A stretch of DNA of 64,000 bases from Niastella soli (GTDB lineage: Bacteria > Bacteroidota > Bacteroidia > Chitinophagales > Chitinophagaceae). How positions within the stretch are numbered: position 1 is the first letter of the stretch; the number at the start of each line of letters is the position of its first letter. The translations under genes and the position numbers were made by a program. Positions 17,461-26,240 of this stretch are shown here, piece by piece. Location: contig NZ_JAGHKO010000001.1 in NCBI RefSeq assembly GCF_017742245.1, forward strand, positions 2,199,061 through 2,263,060. The letters run 5' to 3'. Under the pieces are notes generated by a model that saw only the letters and a program-made list of their open reading frames with translations, had not been told where the DNA came from and ran no database searches.

Positions 17461-17874
17461 ATGAATATGTACCTGTTACAAGTCTCCAATACCGCCGTTA
17501 CCCACGATCCCGACAGTTCCTTCTGGTATCTTCCTATTGCTATTCAATTAATTTTCGCAGTCATCTTTGTTGCTGGTATGATGGGCGTTACCCACTGGCT
17601 GGGGCCCAAGCGTAATACCTCCGATAAGCTGGAAACCTTTGCGAGTGGTATTAAAAGCCATGGCGACGCTCGTCAGCCTATGGCCATTAAATACTTCCTG
17701 GTTGCGATCTTATTTGTATTGTTCGATGTGGAAGTGATCTTTTTCTACCCTTATGCAGTAAATTTTAAGGCATTAGGTTGGAGTGGCTTTGGCGCTGTAT
17801 TAATGTTCGTTGCATTTTTTCTGTGTGGCTTTATATACATTATTAAGAAAGGAGCGTTAAAGTGGGAGGATTAA
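17461..17874 (+). CDS. nuoA: NADH-quinone oxidoreductase subunit A
   Basis: 137 residues, membrane subunit of complex I. Three transmembrane helices are visible. The conserved acidic loop KRNTSDKLETFASGIKSHGD corresponds to the NuoA segment that normally reads 'YECG'; here the usual loop Cys is absent (ASG), as in some Bacteroidota. FDVEVIFFYPYAVNF is the conserved second-helix motif with the functional acidic residues. First gene of the 14-gene operon. Confidence 0.95.
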   Translation: MNMYLLQVSNTAVTHDPDSSFWYLPIAIQLIFAVIFVAGMMGVTHWLGPKRNTSDKLETFASGIKSHGDARQPMAIKYFLVAILFVLFDVEVIFFYPYAVNFKALGWSGFGAVLMFVAFFLCGFIYIIKKGALKWED

Positions 17875-18017
17875 AACCTGGTGATAATGTGGAAATTAGC
17901 AGATGTTAAGAGACCTTATTCATTTCGGTAAAAAACAACCTAAACGAGCGTTAGTTGTTATTATAGAAGAGTTCGTTTGTACACATTTGCTAATTAGCTA
18001 ATTTTCAAATTTTAATT
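17875..18017 (+). other. nuoA-nuoB spacer with simple-repeat sequence
   Basis: 143 nt with no frame. It contains AT-rich words such as TTTGCTAATTAGCTAATTTTCAAA that recur in altered form in the nuoB-nuoC gap. Such long spacers are odd inside a tight operon and look like dispersed repeat sequence. Confidence 0.45.
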
Positions 18018-18596
18018 ATGGCACGTCCTGTTCAATATAATATTTACGGTCAAACCGATGTGAAACTGGTTAAGGAAGGTCCGGAAGGATATATGGGAGA
18101 GGGGTTCTTTGGCACCAGCCTCGATAAAGTGGTTGGCCTGGCCCGTAAGAACTCTATCTGGCCTTTACCTTTTGCTACTTCCTGTTGTGGAATTGAATTT
18201 ATGGCAACTATGGGTTCGCACTACGATCTGGCCCGCTTTGGTTCAGAGCGCGTGGGTTTTTCACCCCGCCAGTGTGATCTGTTGATGGTGATGGGTACCA
18301 TTGCTAAAAAAATGGCCCCCGTAGTAAAACAGGTATATTTGCAGATGGCAGAGCCCCGTTGGGTACTGGCCATGGGTGCCTGCGCCAGCAGTGGCGGCAT
18401 CTTCGATACCTACAGCGTATTACAGGGTATTGACCAGATCATTCCGGTGGATGTATATATACCTGGTTGTCCTCCACGGCCTGAAGCTGTTATTGATGGT
18501 ATTATAAAAATTCAGGACCTGATAGGGAAAGAAAGCTTACGCAGAAGGAATAGCGATAAGTATAAACAATTAATGGAGAGCTACGGCATTCAATAA
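18018..18596 (+). CDS. nuoB: NADH-quinone oxidoreductase subunit B
   Basis: 192 residues, the peripheral-arm subunit that holds the N2 [4Fe-4S] cluster, the last electron carrier before quinone. The ligands are all visible: the tandem Cys pair in TSCCGIEFMA, Cys in GACASSGG and Cys in PGCPPRPEAV. Length is normal. Confidence 0.97.
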   Translation: MARPVQYNIYGQTDVKLVKEGPEGYMGEGFFGTSLDKVVGLARKNSIWPLPFATSCCGIEFMATMGSHYDLARFGSERVGFSPRQCDLLMVMGTIAKKMAPVVKQVYLQMAEPRWVLAMGACASSGGIFDTYSVLQGIDQIIPVDVYIPGCPPRPEAVIDGIIKIQDLIGKESLRRRNSDKYKQLMESYGIQ

Positions 18597-18670
18597 CATA
18601 ATGTGCAAATATGCAGATGAACAATGTGCAAATTGAAGGCACATTCCGAGTTTGCTAATTTCAAACTGAC
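18597..18670 (+). other. nuoB-nuoC spacer with ATGTGCAAAT-type repeats
   Basis: The words TGTGCAAAT recur three times in altered form in 74 nt, followed by a TTTGCTAATTTCAAA stretch like that in the nuoA-nuoB gap. No frame. Confidence 0.45.
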
Positions 18671-19174
18671 ATGGCTTTAACGAACGAATATATCAAACAG
18701 CGGTTAACTGAAAAGTTTGGCGATCAGGTTCAAAACTTCCAGGAGCCTTATGGCATGCTCACTTTTGAAGCGCCTAAAGAACTTAACCTGAAAGTACTTC
18801 AGTACCTATTCGATGAAGATGCGCTGGCTTTCCGGTTTATGACCGATCTGCAGGCTGTTCACTATCCCGATAATAAAGGACGTGAGCTGGCTGTAGTATA
18901 TCACCTGCACAGTCTTACCGAAAATGTGCGCATCCGCTTTAAAGTGTTTACCGATATTCAAACACCGGATGTTTTCAGCGCCACTGCTTTATTTTCAGGG
19001 GCTAACTGGATGGAAAGAGAGACCTATGATTTTTACGGAGTGAACTTTGTAGGCCATCCTAATCTGAAGCGCATCTTGAACGTGGATGAAATGGATTATT
19101 TCCCCATGCGCAAAGAATTTCCGCTGGAAGAACAAACCCGTGTTGATAAGGACGACGATATGTTTGGACGTTAA
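18671..19174 (+). CDS. nuoC: NADH-quinone oxidoreductase subunit C
   Basis: 167 residues, the 30-kDa subunit of the complex I peripheral arm. ANWMERETYDFYGVNFVGHPNLKRIL is the family signature (given here as the segment around residues 117-142), and the C-terminal PMRKEFPLEEQ motif follows. NuoC is separate from NuoD, unlike the fused E. coli form. Confidence 0.95.
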   Translation: MALTNEYIKQRLTEKFGDQVQNFQEPYGMLTFEAPKELNLKVLQYLFDEDALAFRFMTDLQAVHYPDNKGRELAVVYHLHSLTENVRIRFKVFTDIQTPDVFSATALFSGANWMERETYDFYGVNFVGHPNLKRILNVDEMDYFPMRKEFPLEEQTRVDKDDDMFGR

Positions 19175-19190
19175 TATTCGAATTTAATTT

Positions 19191-20414
19191 ATGAGCGATC
19201 ATCATATAAAATTACCCGAAGGCTCCATTGAGAAGCAGACCACAACCCTGAATCTGGGGCCTACACACCCGGCTACCCATGGTGTATTCCAAAATATCCT
19301 TGAACTGGATGGCGAACGCATCATCTCTGCCGAACAAACCGTAGGTTATATTCACCGTGCGTTTGAAAAGATAGCAGAGCGTAGACCGCTTTATCAGATC
19401 ACCCCGCTTACCGACCGGTTAAACTATTGCTCAGCTCCCATCAACAATATGGGCTGGCATATTACCTGCGAAAAATTACTGGGTGTAAAAACGCCAAAAC
19501 GGGTCGATTACCTCCGCATCATTATTATGGAACTGGCGCGTATAGCCGATCACCTCATTTGTAACTCAATTGTAGGGGTTGATACCGGTGCTTATACGGG
19601 CTTTTTGTATGTGATGCAATACCGCGAACTTATTTACGAAATATACGAGGAAATATGTGGTTCCCGTCTTACTACCAATATTGGTCGGATAGGCGGTTTT
19701 GAAAGGAACTTCAACAATACTGCCTTTGAGAAGATCGAAAAATTCCTGAAAGAGTACCCCAAAGTATTACAGGAGTTTGAGAATCTGTTTACCCGCAACC
19801 GTATCTTCATGGAACGTACCATCGGCTGCGGACCTATCAGTGCTGAAAGAGCGCTGAACTATGGTTTCACCGGGCCAAACCTGCGTGCGGCAGGTGTTGA
19901 CTACGATGTACGGGTACATACTCCTTACAGCAGCTACGAAGAATTTGATTTTGAAATACCTGTTGGCAGCACCGGCGATTGTTACGATCGTTACCTGGTC
20001 CGTAACCAGGAGATGTGGCAATCACTGCGCATCATTGAGCAGGCTATGCGCAAATTGGGTGAGTTCAAAGGAAAAGATGCCGAAGTGTTTCACGCCGATA
20101 TTCCGGAATATTATTTACCCGAGAAAAAGGATGTATATACCAAGATGGAAGCGCTGATCTGGCACTTCAAGATCATCATGGGAGAAATTGATATGCCTGC
20201 GGGTGAAGTATACCAATCGGTAGAAGGTGCCAATGGCGAATTAGGATATTACCTGATCACAGATGGTGGACGTACCCCTTACCGGTTACACTTCCGTCGT
20301 CCGTGCTTTATATATTACCAGGCATATGAAGAACTGACAAAAGGTTCCATGCTGAGTGATGCGATCATTGTGATGAGTAGCCTGAACCTGATTGCAGGTG
20401 AAATGGATGCGTAA
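19191..20414 (+). CDS. nuoD: NADH-quinone oxidoreductase subunit D
   Basis: 407 residues, the 49-kDa subunit that forms the quinone pocket with NuoB. The family motifs are present: GPTHPATHGVF near the N-terminus (quinone-site His), GYIHRAFEKIAE, and the C-terminal LNLIAGEMDA (nearly the canonical ...GEVDR end). Starts 16 nt after nuoC. Confidence 0.97.
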   Translation: MSDHHIKLPEGSIEKQTTTLNLGPTHPATHGVFQNILELDGERIISAEQTVGYIHRAFEKIAERRPLYQITPLTDRLNYCSAPINNMGWHITCEKLLGVKTPKRVDYLRIIIMELARIADHLICNSIVGVDTGAYTGFLYVMQYRELIYEIYEEICGSRLTTNIGRIGGFERNFNNTAFEKIEKFLKEYPKVLQEFENLFTRNRIFMERTIGCGPISAERALNYGFTGPNLRAAGVDYDVRVHTPYSSYEEFDFEIPVGSTGDCYDRYLVRNQEMWQSLRIIEQAMRKLGEFKGKDAEVFHADIPEYYLPEKKDVYTKMEALIWHFKIIMGEIDMPAGEVYQSVEGANGELGYYLITDGGRTPYRLHFRRPCFIYYQAYEELTKGSMLSDAIIVMSSLNLIAGEMDA

Positions 20415-20446
20415 GCCAATTATAAACATAAATTTTATCAAAGAAA

Positions 20447-20947
20447 GTGGCTCAATTTTCTGCGGAGAAATTAAATAAAGTAAACGAGATCATTGCACGC
20501 TATCCTGCGGGAAAGCAAAAAAGTGCCTTGATCCCCGTATTGCATCTTGCACAGGAAGAATTTGGTGGCTGGTTGAGTTCAGAGACCATGGATTACGTGG
20601 CTTCCTTACTCAACATAGAACCAATTGAGGTGTATGAAGTAGCTACGTTTTACTCCATGTACAACCTGAAGCCGGTAGGTAAATATGTGTTTGAAGTTTG
20701 CCAAACCGGTCCCTGTATGTTGAATGGCAGCGACGACATTATTGAATATATAAAGGATAAACTGGGCATTAAGGTGGGCGAAACAACCGCTGATGGGTTG
20801 TTCACTTTGAAAACTGTAGAATGCCTGGGCGCCTGTGGTTATGCTCCTATGATGCAATTGGGCAAACATTACCGCGAGCACCTGACCAAGGAGAAGATCG
20901 ACGCGATCATTAATGAGTGTGAAAGAAACGCTGTGACGAATAATTAA
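20447..20947 (+). CDS. nuoE: NADH-quinone oxidoreductase subunit E
   Basis: 166 residues, thioredoxin-like [2Fe-2S] subunit (24 kDa, cluster N1a). The four Cys ligands are in CQTGPCMLNG and CLGACGYAP. The only suitable start is GTG at 20447, which gives MAQFSAEKLNKV; no ATG is close. Confidence 0.95.
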   Translation: MAQFSAEKLNKVNEIIARYPAGKQKSALIPVLHLAQEEFGGWLSSETMDYVASLLNIEPIEVYEVATFYSMYNLKPVGKYVFEVCQTGPCMLNGSDDIIEYIKDKLGIKVGETTADGLFTLKTVECLGACGYAPMMQLGKHYREHLTKEKIDAIINECERNAVTNN

Positions 20948-20983
20948 TAAACCTGACAGCATAATTGCTGAAAGACATATAGA

Positions 20984-22348
20984 ATGGGAAGAAAACTATT
21001 ATTAGAAAAAGCGCATGTTCCGGGTATCCGTAATTACGATGTTTACCGTCGTGAAGGCGGCTACCGCAGTGTTGAAAAAGCGCTCAAGACCATGAGTCCC
21101 GACCAGGTAACCGAAGAAGTAAAGAAGAGTGGTTTGCGGGGCCGCGGTGGCGCGGGTTTCCCTGCGGGTATGAAATGGAGCTTTCTGGCCAAACCAGAAG
21201 GCGTTCCCCGTTATCTGGTATGCAATGCCGACGAATCTGAACCTGGTACTTTCAAGGACCGTTACCTGATGGAATTTATTCCCCATCTGCTGGTAGAAGG
21301 GTTGATCGTGGCATCTTATGCGTTAGGTTCTAACAAAACATTTATTTATATCCGCGGGGAATACGCGTGGATCGTTGATATACTGGAGCAGGCCATTGCC
21401 GAAGCCAAAACCAATGGCTTCCTGGGTAAGAACATCCTGGGCACTGGCTTCGATTGTGAAATATATGTGCAACGCGGCGCCGGCGCTTACATTTGTGGCG
21501 AAGAAACAGCGTTGATCGAATCACTGGAAGGTAAGCGGGGTAACCCTCGTATCAAGCCTCCGTTCCCGGCGGTAAAAGGGGTGTGGGATTGCCCAACAGT
21601 GGTGAACAACGTGGAAACAATTGCCGCGGTAGTTCCCATCATCAACATCACCGGTGAAGAATACGCCAAGATAGGTGTAGGTAAATCAACCGGTACCAAG
21701 CTGATCTCTGCTTGTGGTAATATCAACAAGCCTGGTGTATACGAAATAGACATGACCATTTCGGTGGAAGAGTTTATATACAGCGATGAATACTGTGGTG
21801 GTATTGCCCATGGCAAACGCCTAAAGGCCTGTATCCCTGGTGGATCATCAGTTCCCATTCTCCCTGCCAACCTGTTATTAAAAACCGCCAAAGGCGAAAA
21901 CCGGATGATGAACTATGAAAGTTTATCAGATGGTGGTTTTGCAACCGGTACCATGATGGGGTCTGGTGGTTTTATTGTGCTGGATGAAGATCAGTGCGTG
22001 GTTCGCCACACATTGACGCTGGCGCGTTTTTACCGTCATGAAAGCTGCGGACAGTGTTCGCCCTGCCGGGAAGGGACCGGATGGATGGAAAAGATCCTGA
22101 AGAATATTGAATACGGAAAAGGCAAGAAGAGCGACATCGATCTGTTGTGGGATATTCAACGCAAAATAGAAGGAAACACGATTTGTCCGTTAGGTGATGC
22201 TGCTGCCTGGCCGGTAGCCGCTGCTATTCGTCACTTCAGAGATGAGTTTGAATGGCACGTGCAATATCCAAATGCGGCACAGAACAGGAACTATGGTTTG
22301 GCGCATTATGCTGATCCGTTGCCTATAGCAACGGCTCCTAAAGCGTAA
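20984..22348 (+). CDS. nuoF: NADH-quinone oxidoreductase subunit F
   Basis: 454 residues, the 51-kDa NADH/FMN-binding subunit. GRGGAGFPAGMKWSF is the NADH/FMN-binding motif, and the N3 [4Fe-4S] ligands are in CGQCSPCREGTGWM and the later ICPLGDAAAWP. Presence of NuoE, F and G shows a complete NADH-dehydrogenase module, so this complex should oxidise NADH. Confidence 0.97.
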   Translation: MGRKLLLEKAHVPGIRNYDVYRREGGYRSVEKALKTMSPDQVTEEVKKSGLRGRGGAGFPAGMKWSFLAKPEGVPRYLVCNADESEPGTFKDRYLMEFIPHLLVEGLIVASYALGSNKTFIYIRGEYAWIVDILEQAIAEAKTNGFLGKNILGTGFDCEIYVQRGAGAYICGEETALIESLEGKRGNPRIKPPFPAVKGVWDCPTVVNNVETIAAVVPIINITGEEYAKIGVGKSTGTKLISACGNINKPGVYEIDMTISVEEFIYSDEYCGGIAHGKRLKACIPGGSSVPILPANLLLKTAKGENRMMNYESLSDGGFATGTMMGSGGFIVLDEDQCVVRHTLTLARFYRHESCGQCSPCREGTGWMEKILKNIEYGKGKKSDIDLLWDIQRKIEGNTICPLGDAAAWPVAAAIRHFRDEFEWHVQYPNAAQNRNYGLAHYADPLPIATAPKA

Positions 22349-22397
22349 GGCCAGGGAAATAAATTAAAAAAATAAAATCCTCCTTGGGGGTTTAGAT

Positions 22398-23501
22398 ATG
22401 GCTGAAGAAAAAAAGTTATTTAAGGTAACCATCGATAACATCACCGTTGAGGTGGAGCCGGGAACCAGTATCCTGAATGCAGCCCGCATGATCGGTGGTG
22501 AAATAGCGCCGCCTGCCATGTGTTACTATAGCAAACTGAAAGGTAGTGGCGGTAAATGCCGTACCTGTTTGGTAGAAGTATCCGCAGGCTCAACGGCTGA
22601 TCCACGCCCGATGCCAAAGCTGGTAGCCAGCTGCCGTACCAATGTTATGGATGGCATGGTGGTAAAGAATATTACCAGCGAACGCGTGCAGGATGCCAGA
22701 AAAGGGGTAGTGGAGTTGTTGTTGATCAACCACCCGCTTGATTGTCCTATCTGCGACCAGGCTGGTGAGTGCCACCTGCAAGACCTGAGCTATGAGCATG
22801 GCGCAGAAGGCACCCGTTACGAATTTCCACGCCGTACTTTCGAGAAACATGACCTGGGGCCCTATATACAACTACACATGACGCGTTGCATCCTGTGTTA
22901 CCGTTGTGTATTTACCGCCGACCAGCTCACAAATAAACGCGTGCACGGGGTTTTAGACCGTGGCGACCACGCTGAAATTGCTACCTACATTGAGAAGGCG
23001 CTCGATAATGATTTCATCGGCAACGTTATTGACGTTTGTCCGGTGGGCGCATTGACCGATAAAACCTTCCGCTTCAAGAACCGCGTATGGTTCCTGAAAC
23101 CGGAAGATGCACATCGCGATTGCCCTAAATGTTCAGGTAAAGTAACCCTATGGTACCGCGGCGATGAAGTGTTCCGTGTTACCGGCCGTAAAGACCAGTG
23201 GGGCGAACTGCACGACTGGATCTGTAATGAGTGCCGTTTTGAGAAAAAGAAAACAAGCGATTGGGTAATTGATGGTCCAACTAAAATAAGCCATCACTCT
23301 GTGATCAGCGCTAACCATTATGTTGATACCGTTAAACCACACGAAACCTTACCTGAGGTAATGGGTGGCCGTAACCCACGGTTGTTAATGGATATTCATG
23401 ATGTGAGTGAAGTGAATAAGCCGAATATCGATCTGTCAAAGATCCCCGGACCGGCGCACTCAACCGACTTTAAGAAAGGAAACACAAAATCGGAAGGCTG
23501 A
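22398..23501 (+). CDS. nuoG: NuoG-like Fe-S subunit, short form without molybdopterin domain
   Basis: 367 residues, less than half the length of E. coli NuoG. It has the N-terminal [2Fe-2S] domain (Cys in CYYSKLKGSGGKCRTC and SCRTN), the His-Cys3 cluster site (HPLDCPICDQAGECHLQ) and the N5-type site (RCILCYRC ... DVCPVGAL). A further CPKC...CNEC set lies near residues 237-275, after which the protein ends: the large molybdopterin-oxidoreductase-like domain is missing. The open frame ends naturally and is followed by nuoH, so this is a real short form, as known in other Bacteroidota. Confidence 0.9.
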   Translation: MAEEKKLFKVTIDNITVEVEPGTSILNAARMIGGEIAPPAMCYYSKLKGSGGKCRTCLVEVSAGSTADPRPMPKLVASCRTNVMDGMVVKNITSERVQDARKGVVELLLINHPLDCPICDQAGECHLQDLSYEHGAEGTRYEFPRRTFEKHDLGPYIQLHMTRCILCYRCVFTADQLTNKRVHGVLDRGDHAEIATYIEKALDNDFIGNVIDVCPVGALTDKTFRFKNRVWFLKPEDAHRDCPKCSGKVTLWYRGDEVFRVTGRKDQWGELHDWICNECRFEKKKTSDWVIDGPTKISHHSVISANHYVDTVKPHETLPEVMGGRNPRLLMDIHDVSEVNKPNIDLSKIPGPAHSTDFKKGNTKSEG

Positions 23502-23617
23502 AGTAAGAAGTAGGAGGTAAGAGGCAGGAGAAATGCCTGTTACTTTACCCGCTGAATCCGCCAGGCGGACAGAGAGGGCCGATTCAAGAATAAAAGTTGA
23601 CTACATAAATAAATAAG
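23502..23617 (+). repeat. nuoG-nuoH spacer with repeat and palindrome
   Basis: The spacer opens with a purine-rich run of AAGTAGGAGGTAAG-like units and then holds the palindrome TCCGCCAGGCGGA (23557-23569). Both resemble interspersed repeats of Bacteroidota genomes. No frame. Confidence 0.55.
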
Positions 23618-24685
23618 ATGCATTCTGCTTTATTAGCTATTGACTTGTTTTTAGTGATTGAGAAACTGGTACTCATCATAGGCATTGTTTCCATTTCATT
23701 GGTAATAGCCATGTATGAAACATATGCCGAACGTAAAGTAGCTGCTTTTATCCAGGACCGTATAGGTCCTAACCGTGCCGGTCCGTTTGGTATTTTACAA
23801 CCACTGGCCGACGGGTTAAAGCTCTTTATGAAGGAGGAGATCATTCCTAACACGTCAAACCGCTTACTGTTCATTTTGGGTCCCTGTTTGGCAATGATGG
23901 CCGCCATGATGACGTCGGCTGTAATTCCCTGGGGTGGTAAACTGAATGTATTTGGCCGGGAAGTATCCCTGCAGATCGCAGACATTAATATTGGTATCTT
24001 ATATGTGTTTGGAGTAGTGAGCATGGGTGTATATGGTATTATGATCGGGGGCTGGGCTTCCAACAACAAGTTCTCGCTGATGGCCGCTTTGCGTGGCGCC
24101 TCTCAGGTGATCAGCTATGAACTGCCAATGGGGCTGTCACTGATCGCGTTGCTGATGGTGACCGGGTCCTTAAAAATGAGTGAGATCGTTGGCCAACAAA
24201 TGGATAGTGTATGGAATATATGTTACCAACCACTGGGCTTCTTTATATTCCTGGTATGTGCGTTTGCTGAATGTAACCGTACTCCATTCGATTTACCTGA
24301 AGCTGAAAATGAATTGAACTTTGGATACCACCAGGAGTACTCATCCATGAAACTGGGTTTTTACCTGTTTGCTGAATACATTAATATGTTTATCAGCAGC
24401 GTGGTAATGGCAACCCTTTTCTTTGGTGGTTATGATGTTCCGTTCTTTAATGATGCCGCCCATGCCGACTGGGGTAACTGGCTCGTGGCTTTACAGGGAG
24501 CAGTATTACTTATAAAAGTGTGTTTCTTTATATTCCTGTTCATGTGGGTGCGCTGGACCATCCCGCGCTTCCGTTATGACCAGTTAATGAATTTGGGCTG
24601 GAAAACATTGATCCCATTAAGTCTTTTCAATATGGTGGTTACCGCAGCCTTTGTATTATGGAAAAGCAACGGCTATAAGTTTTAA
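23618..24685 (+). CDS. nuoH: NADH-quinone oxidoreductase subunit H
   Basis: 355 residues with about eight transmembrane helices; it links the quinone cavity to the proton-pumping arm. The conserved loop RIGPNRAGPFGILQPLADGL and the acidic CNRTPFDLPEAENEL loop are both present. Confidence 0.97.
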   Translation: MHSALLAIDLFLVIEKLVLIIGIVSISLVIAMYETYAERKVAAFIQDRIGPNRAGPFGILQPLADGLKLFMKEEIIPNTSNRLLFILGPCLAMMAAMMTSAVIPWGGKLNVFGREVSLQIADINIGILYVFGVVSMGVYGIMIGGWASNNKFSLMAALRGASQVISYELPMGLSLIALLMVTGSLKMSEIVGQQMDSVWNICYQPLGFFIFLVCAFAECNRTPFDLPEAENELNFGYHQEYSSMKLGFYLFAEYINMFISSVVMATLFFGGYDVPFFNDAAHADWGNWLVALQGAVLLIKVCFFIFLFMWVRWTIPRFRYDQLMNLGWKTLIPLSLFNMVVTAAFVLWKSNGYKF

Positions 24686-24778
24686 GGGCCGGATTTAATT
24701 GGCGTATTGAAGGGAGAAAAATACATTTGCGGTTTTAGTAGTGAGAACGCATTCGAAGATTTAAGTTAACTAATTATA

Positions 24779-25321
24779 ATGCAAGCATTAACAAACAGAG
24801 CCAAAGCAGTTGATCGTAAGCCCTTGTCGCTCATAGAGAAGCTCTATGTATGGAACATTGGCAAGGGGATGATCATCACTTTGGGCCACTTCTTTAAAAA
24901 GAAAGCAACCATCAGTTATCCCGAGGAGAAACGTCCGTTTAGCCCGGTATTTCGTGGATTGCACATCCTGAACCGCGATGAAGAAGGTCGCGAGCGTTGC
25001 ACCGCCTGTGGTTTGTGTGCATTGGCCTGTCCGGCTGAAGCCATTACCATGGAAGCTGCAGAACGCTTACCAGGAGAAGAGAACCTGTATCGGGAAGAAA
25101 AATATGCCGCCAAATACGAGATCAATATGCTGCGGTGTATTTTCTGCGGTTTGTGTGAAGAAGCCTGTCCAAAAGACGCTGTATATTTAAGTGAGACCTT
25201 TGCGCCTTCGAACTATCAGCGTAAAGGGTTTATATATGGAAAGCAGGATCTGTTGATCCCCAGCCCTAAGGAAAATCCCGGCGAATACCAGAAAGCAATT
25301 GGTAACCGGAAAGCAAACTAA
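24779..25321 (+). CDS. nuoI: NADH-quinone oxidoreductase subunit I
   Basis: 180 residues with two [4Fe-4S] ferredoxin motifs (N6a and N6b): CTACGLCALACPAEAI and CIFCGLCEEACPKDAV. An N-terminal amphipathic part (residues 20-45) fits membrane contact. Confidence 0.97.
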   Translation: MQALTNRAKAVDRKPLSLIEKLYVWNIGKGMIITLGHFFKKKATISYPEEKRPFSPVFRGLHILNRDEEGRERCTACGLCALACPAEAITMEAAERLPGEENLYREEKYAAKYEINMLRCIFCGLCEEACPKDAVYLSETFAPSNYQRKGFIYGKQDLLIPSPKENPGEYQKAIGNRKAN

Positions 25322-25350
25322 GAACAGCCAAATAACAGAACATAGCTGCA

Positions 25351-25848
25351 ATGGATATATCACAAGTATTATTTTATGCTTTAAGCGCGATGGCACTCGG
25401 TAGCGCCATTATGGTGGTGATCAGTCGTAACCCGGTACACAGCGTATTGTGGCTCATCATTACCTTCTTTGCCATTTCAGGCCATTATATTTTAATGAAT
25501 GCCCAGTTCCTGGGTATTGTGAATTTGATCGTGTATGCAGGCGCCATTATGGTACTTTTCCTGTTCGTGATCATGTTAATGAACCTGAATGCCGAAACTG
25601 AGCCACAAAAGAACAAATGGCTGAAGCTGGCAGGTGTGGTAGCAGGCGGATGTTTGCTGCTGGTACTGGTAGCCGCTTTAAAACAGGCTGAAGTAAAAGG
25701 TCAGGTTGCGATGCTTGGGACCGGTGATATTGGTTTGATCAAGAATCTGGGTACCGCCCTGTTCACTGATTATGTTGTACCTTTTGAGATCAGCAGCGTC
25801 CTGTTTTTAAGCGCGATGGTAGGAGCTGTGGTTATTGGTAAGAAGTAA
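25351..25848 (+). CDS. nuoJ: NADH-quinone oxidoreductase subunit J
   Basis: 165 residues, five transmembrane helices, with the conserved third-helix stretch VNLIVYAGAIMVLFLFVIMLM (residues about 55-75, pi-bulge region). Starts 29 nt after nuoI. Confidence 0.95.
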   Translation: MDISQVLFYALSAMALGSAIMVVISRNPVHSVLWLIITFFAISGHYILMNAQFLGIVNLIVYAGAIMVLFLFVIMLMNLNAETEPQKNKWLKLAGVVAGGCLLLVLVAALKQAEVKGQVAMLGTGDIGLIKNLGTALFTDYVVPFEISSVLFLSAMVGAVVIGKK

Positions 25849-25865
25849 TTTAATAAAAGAGATTT

Positions 25866-26195
25866 ATGTTAATTGAAAGATATATCTACCTGGCTATTGC
25901 CCTTTTCTGTATCGGCATTGTAGGGGTACTTGCCCGCCGGAATGCCATCATCATTTTCATGTGCATTGAGCTTATGTTGAATGCTGTGAACCTGTTGTTG
26001 GTTGCGTTTTCGAAAATGCATTACGCAGCTGGTGTGGCTAAAAACGCTACAGCCGGTATCGACGGTCAGTTATTCGTGTTCTTTATCATGGTAGTGGCGG
26101 CAGCTGAAGTTAGCGTAGGCCTGGCCATTATTGTGATGATGTACCGCAATACGCATTCGGTAGATGTTAATTTTTTAAACAGGTTAAAACACTAA
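25866..26195 (+). CDS. nuoK: NADH-quinone oxidoreductase subunit K
   Basis: 109 residues, three transmembrane helices. The two essential Glu residues are visible in [13 protein letters not shown] and in [11 protein letters not shown]. Spacing of 17 nt to nuoJ. Confidence 0.95.
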   Translation: MLIERYIYLAIALFCIGIVGVLARRNAIIIFMCIELMLNAVNLLLVAFSKMHYAAGVAKNATAGIDGQLFVFFIMVVAAAEVSVGLAIIVMMYRNTHSVDVNFLNRLKH

Positions 26196-26240
26196 AACGC
26201 TTAACGCGCAACGCCGCGTGTAGCGTTCAGCTTAAACTGT

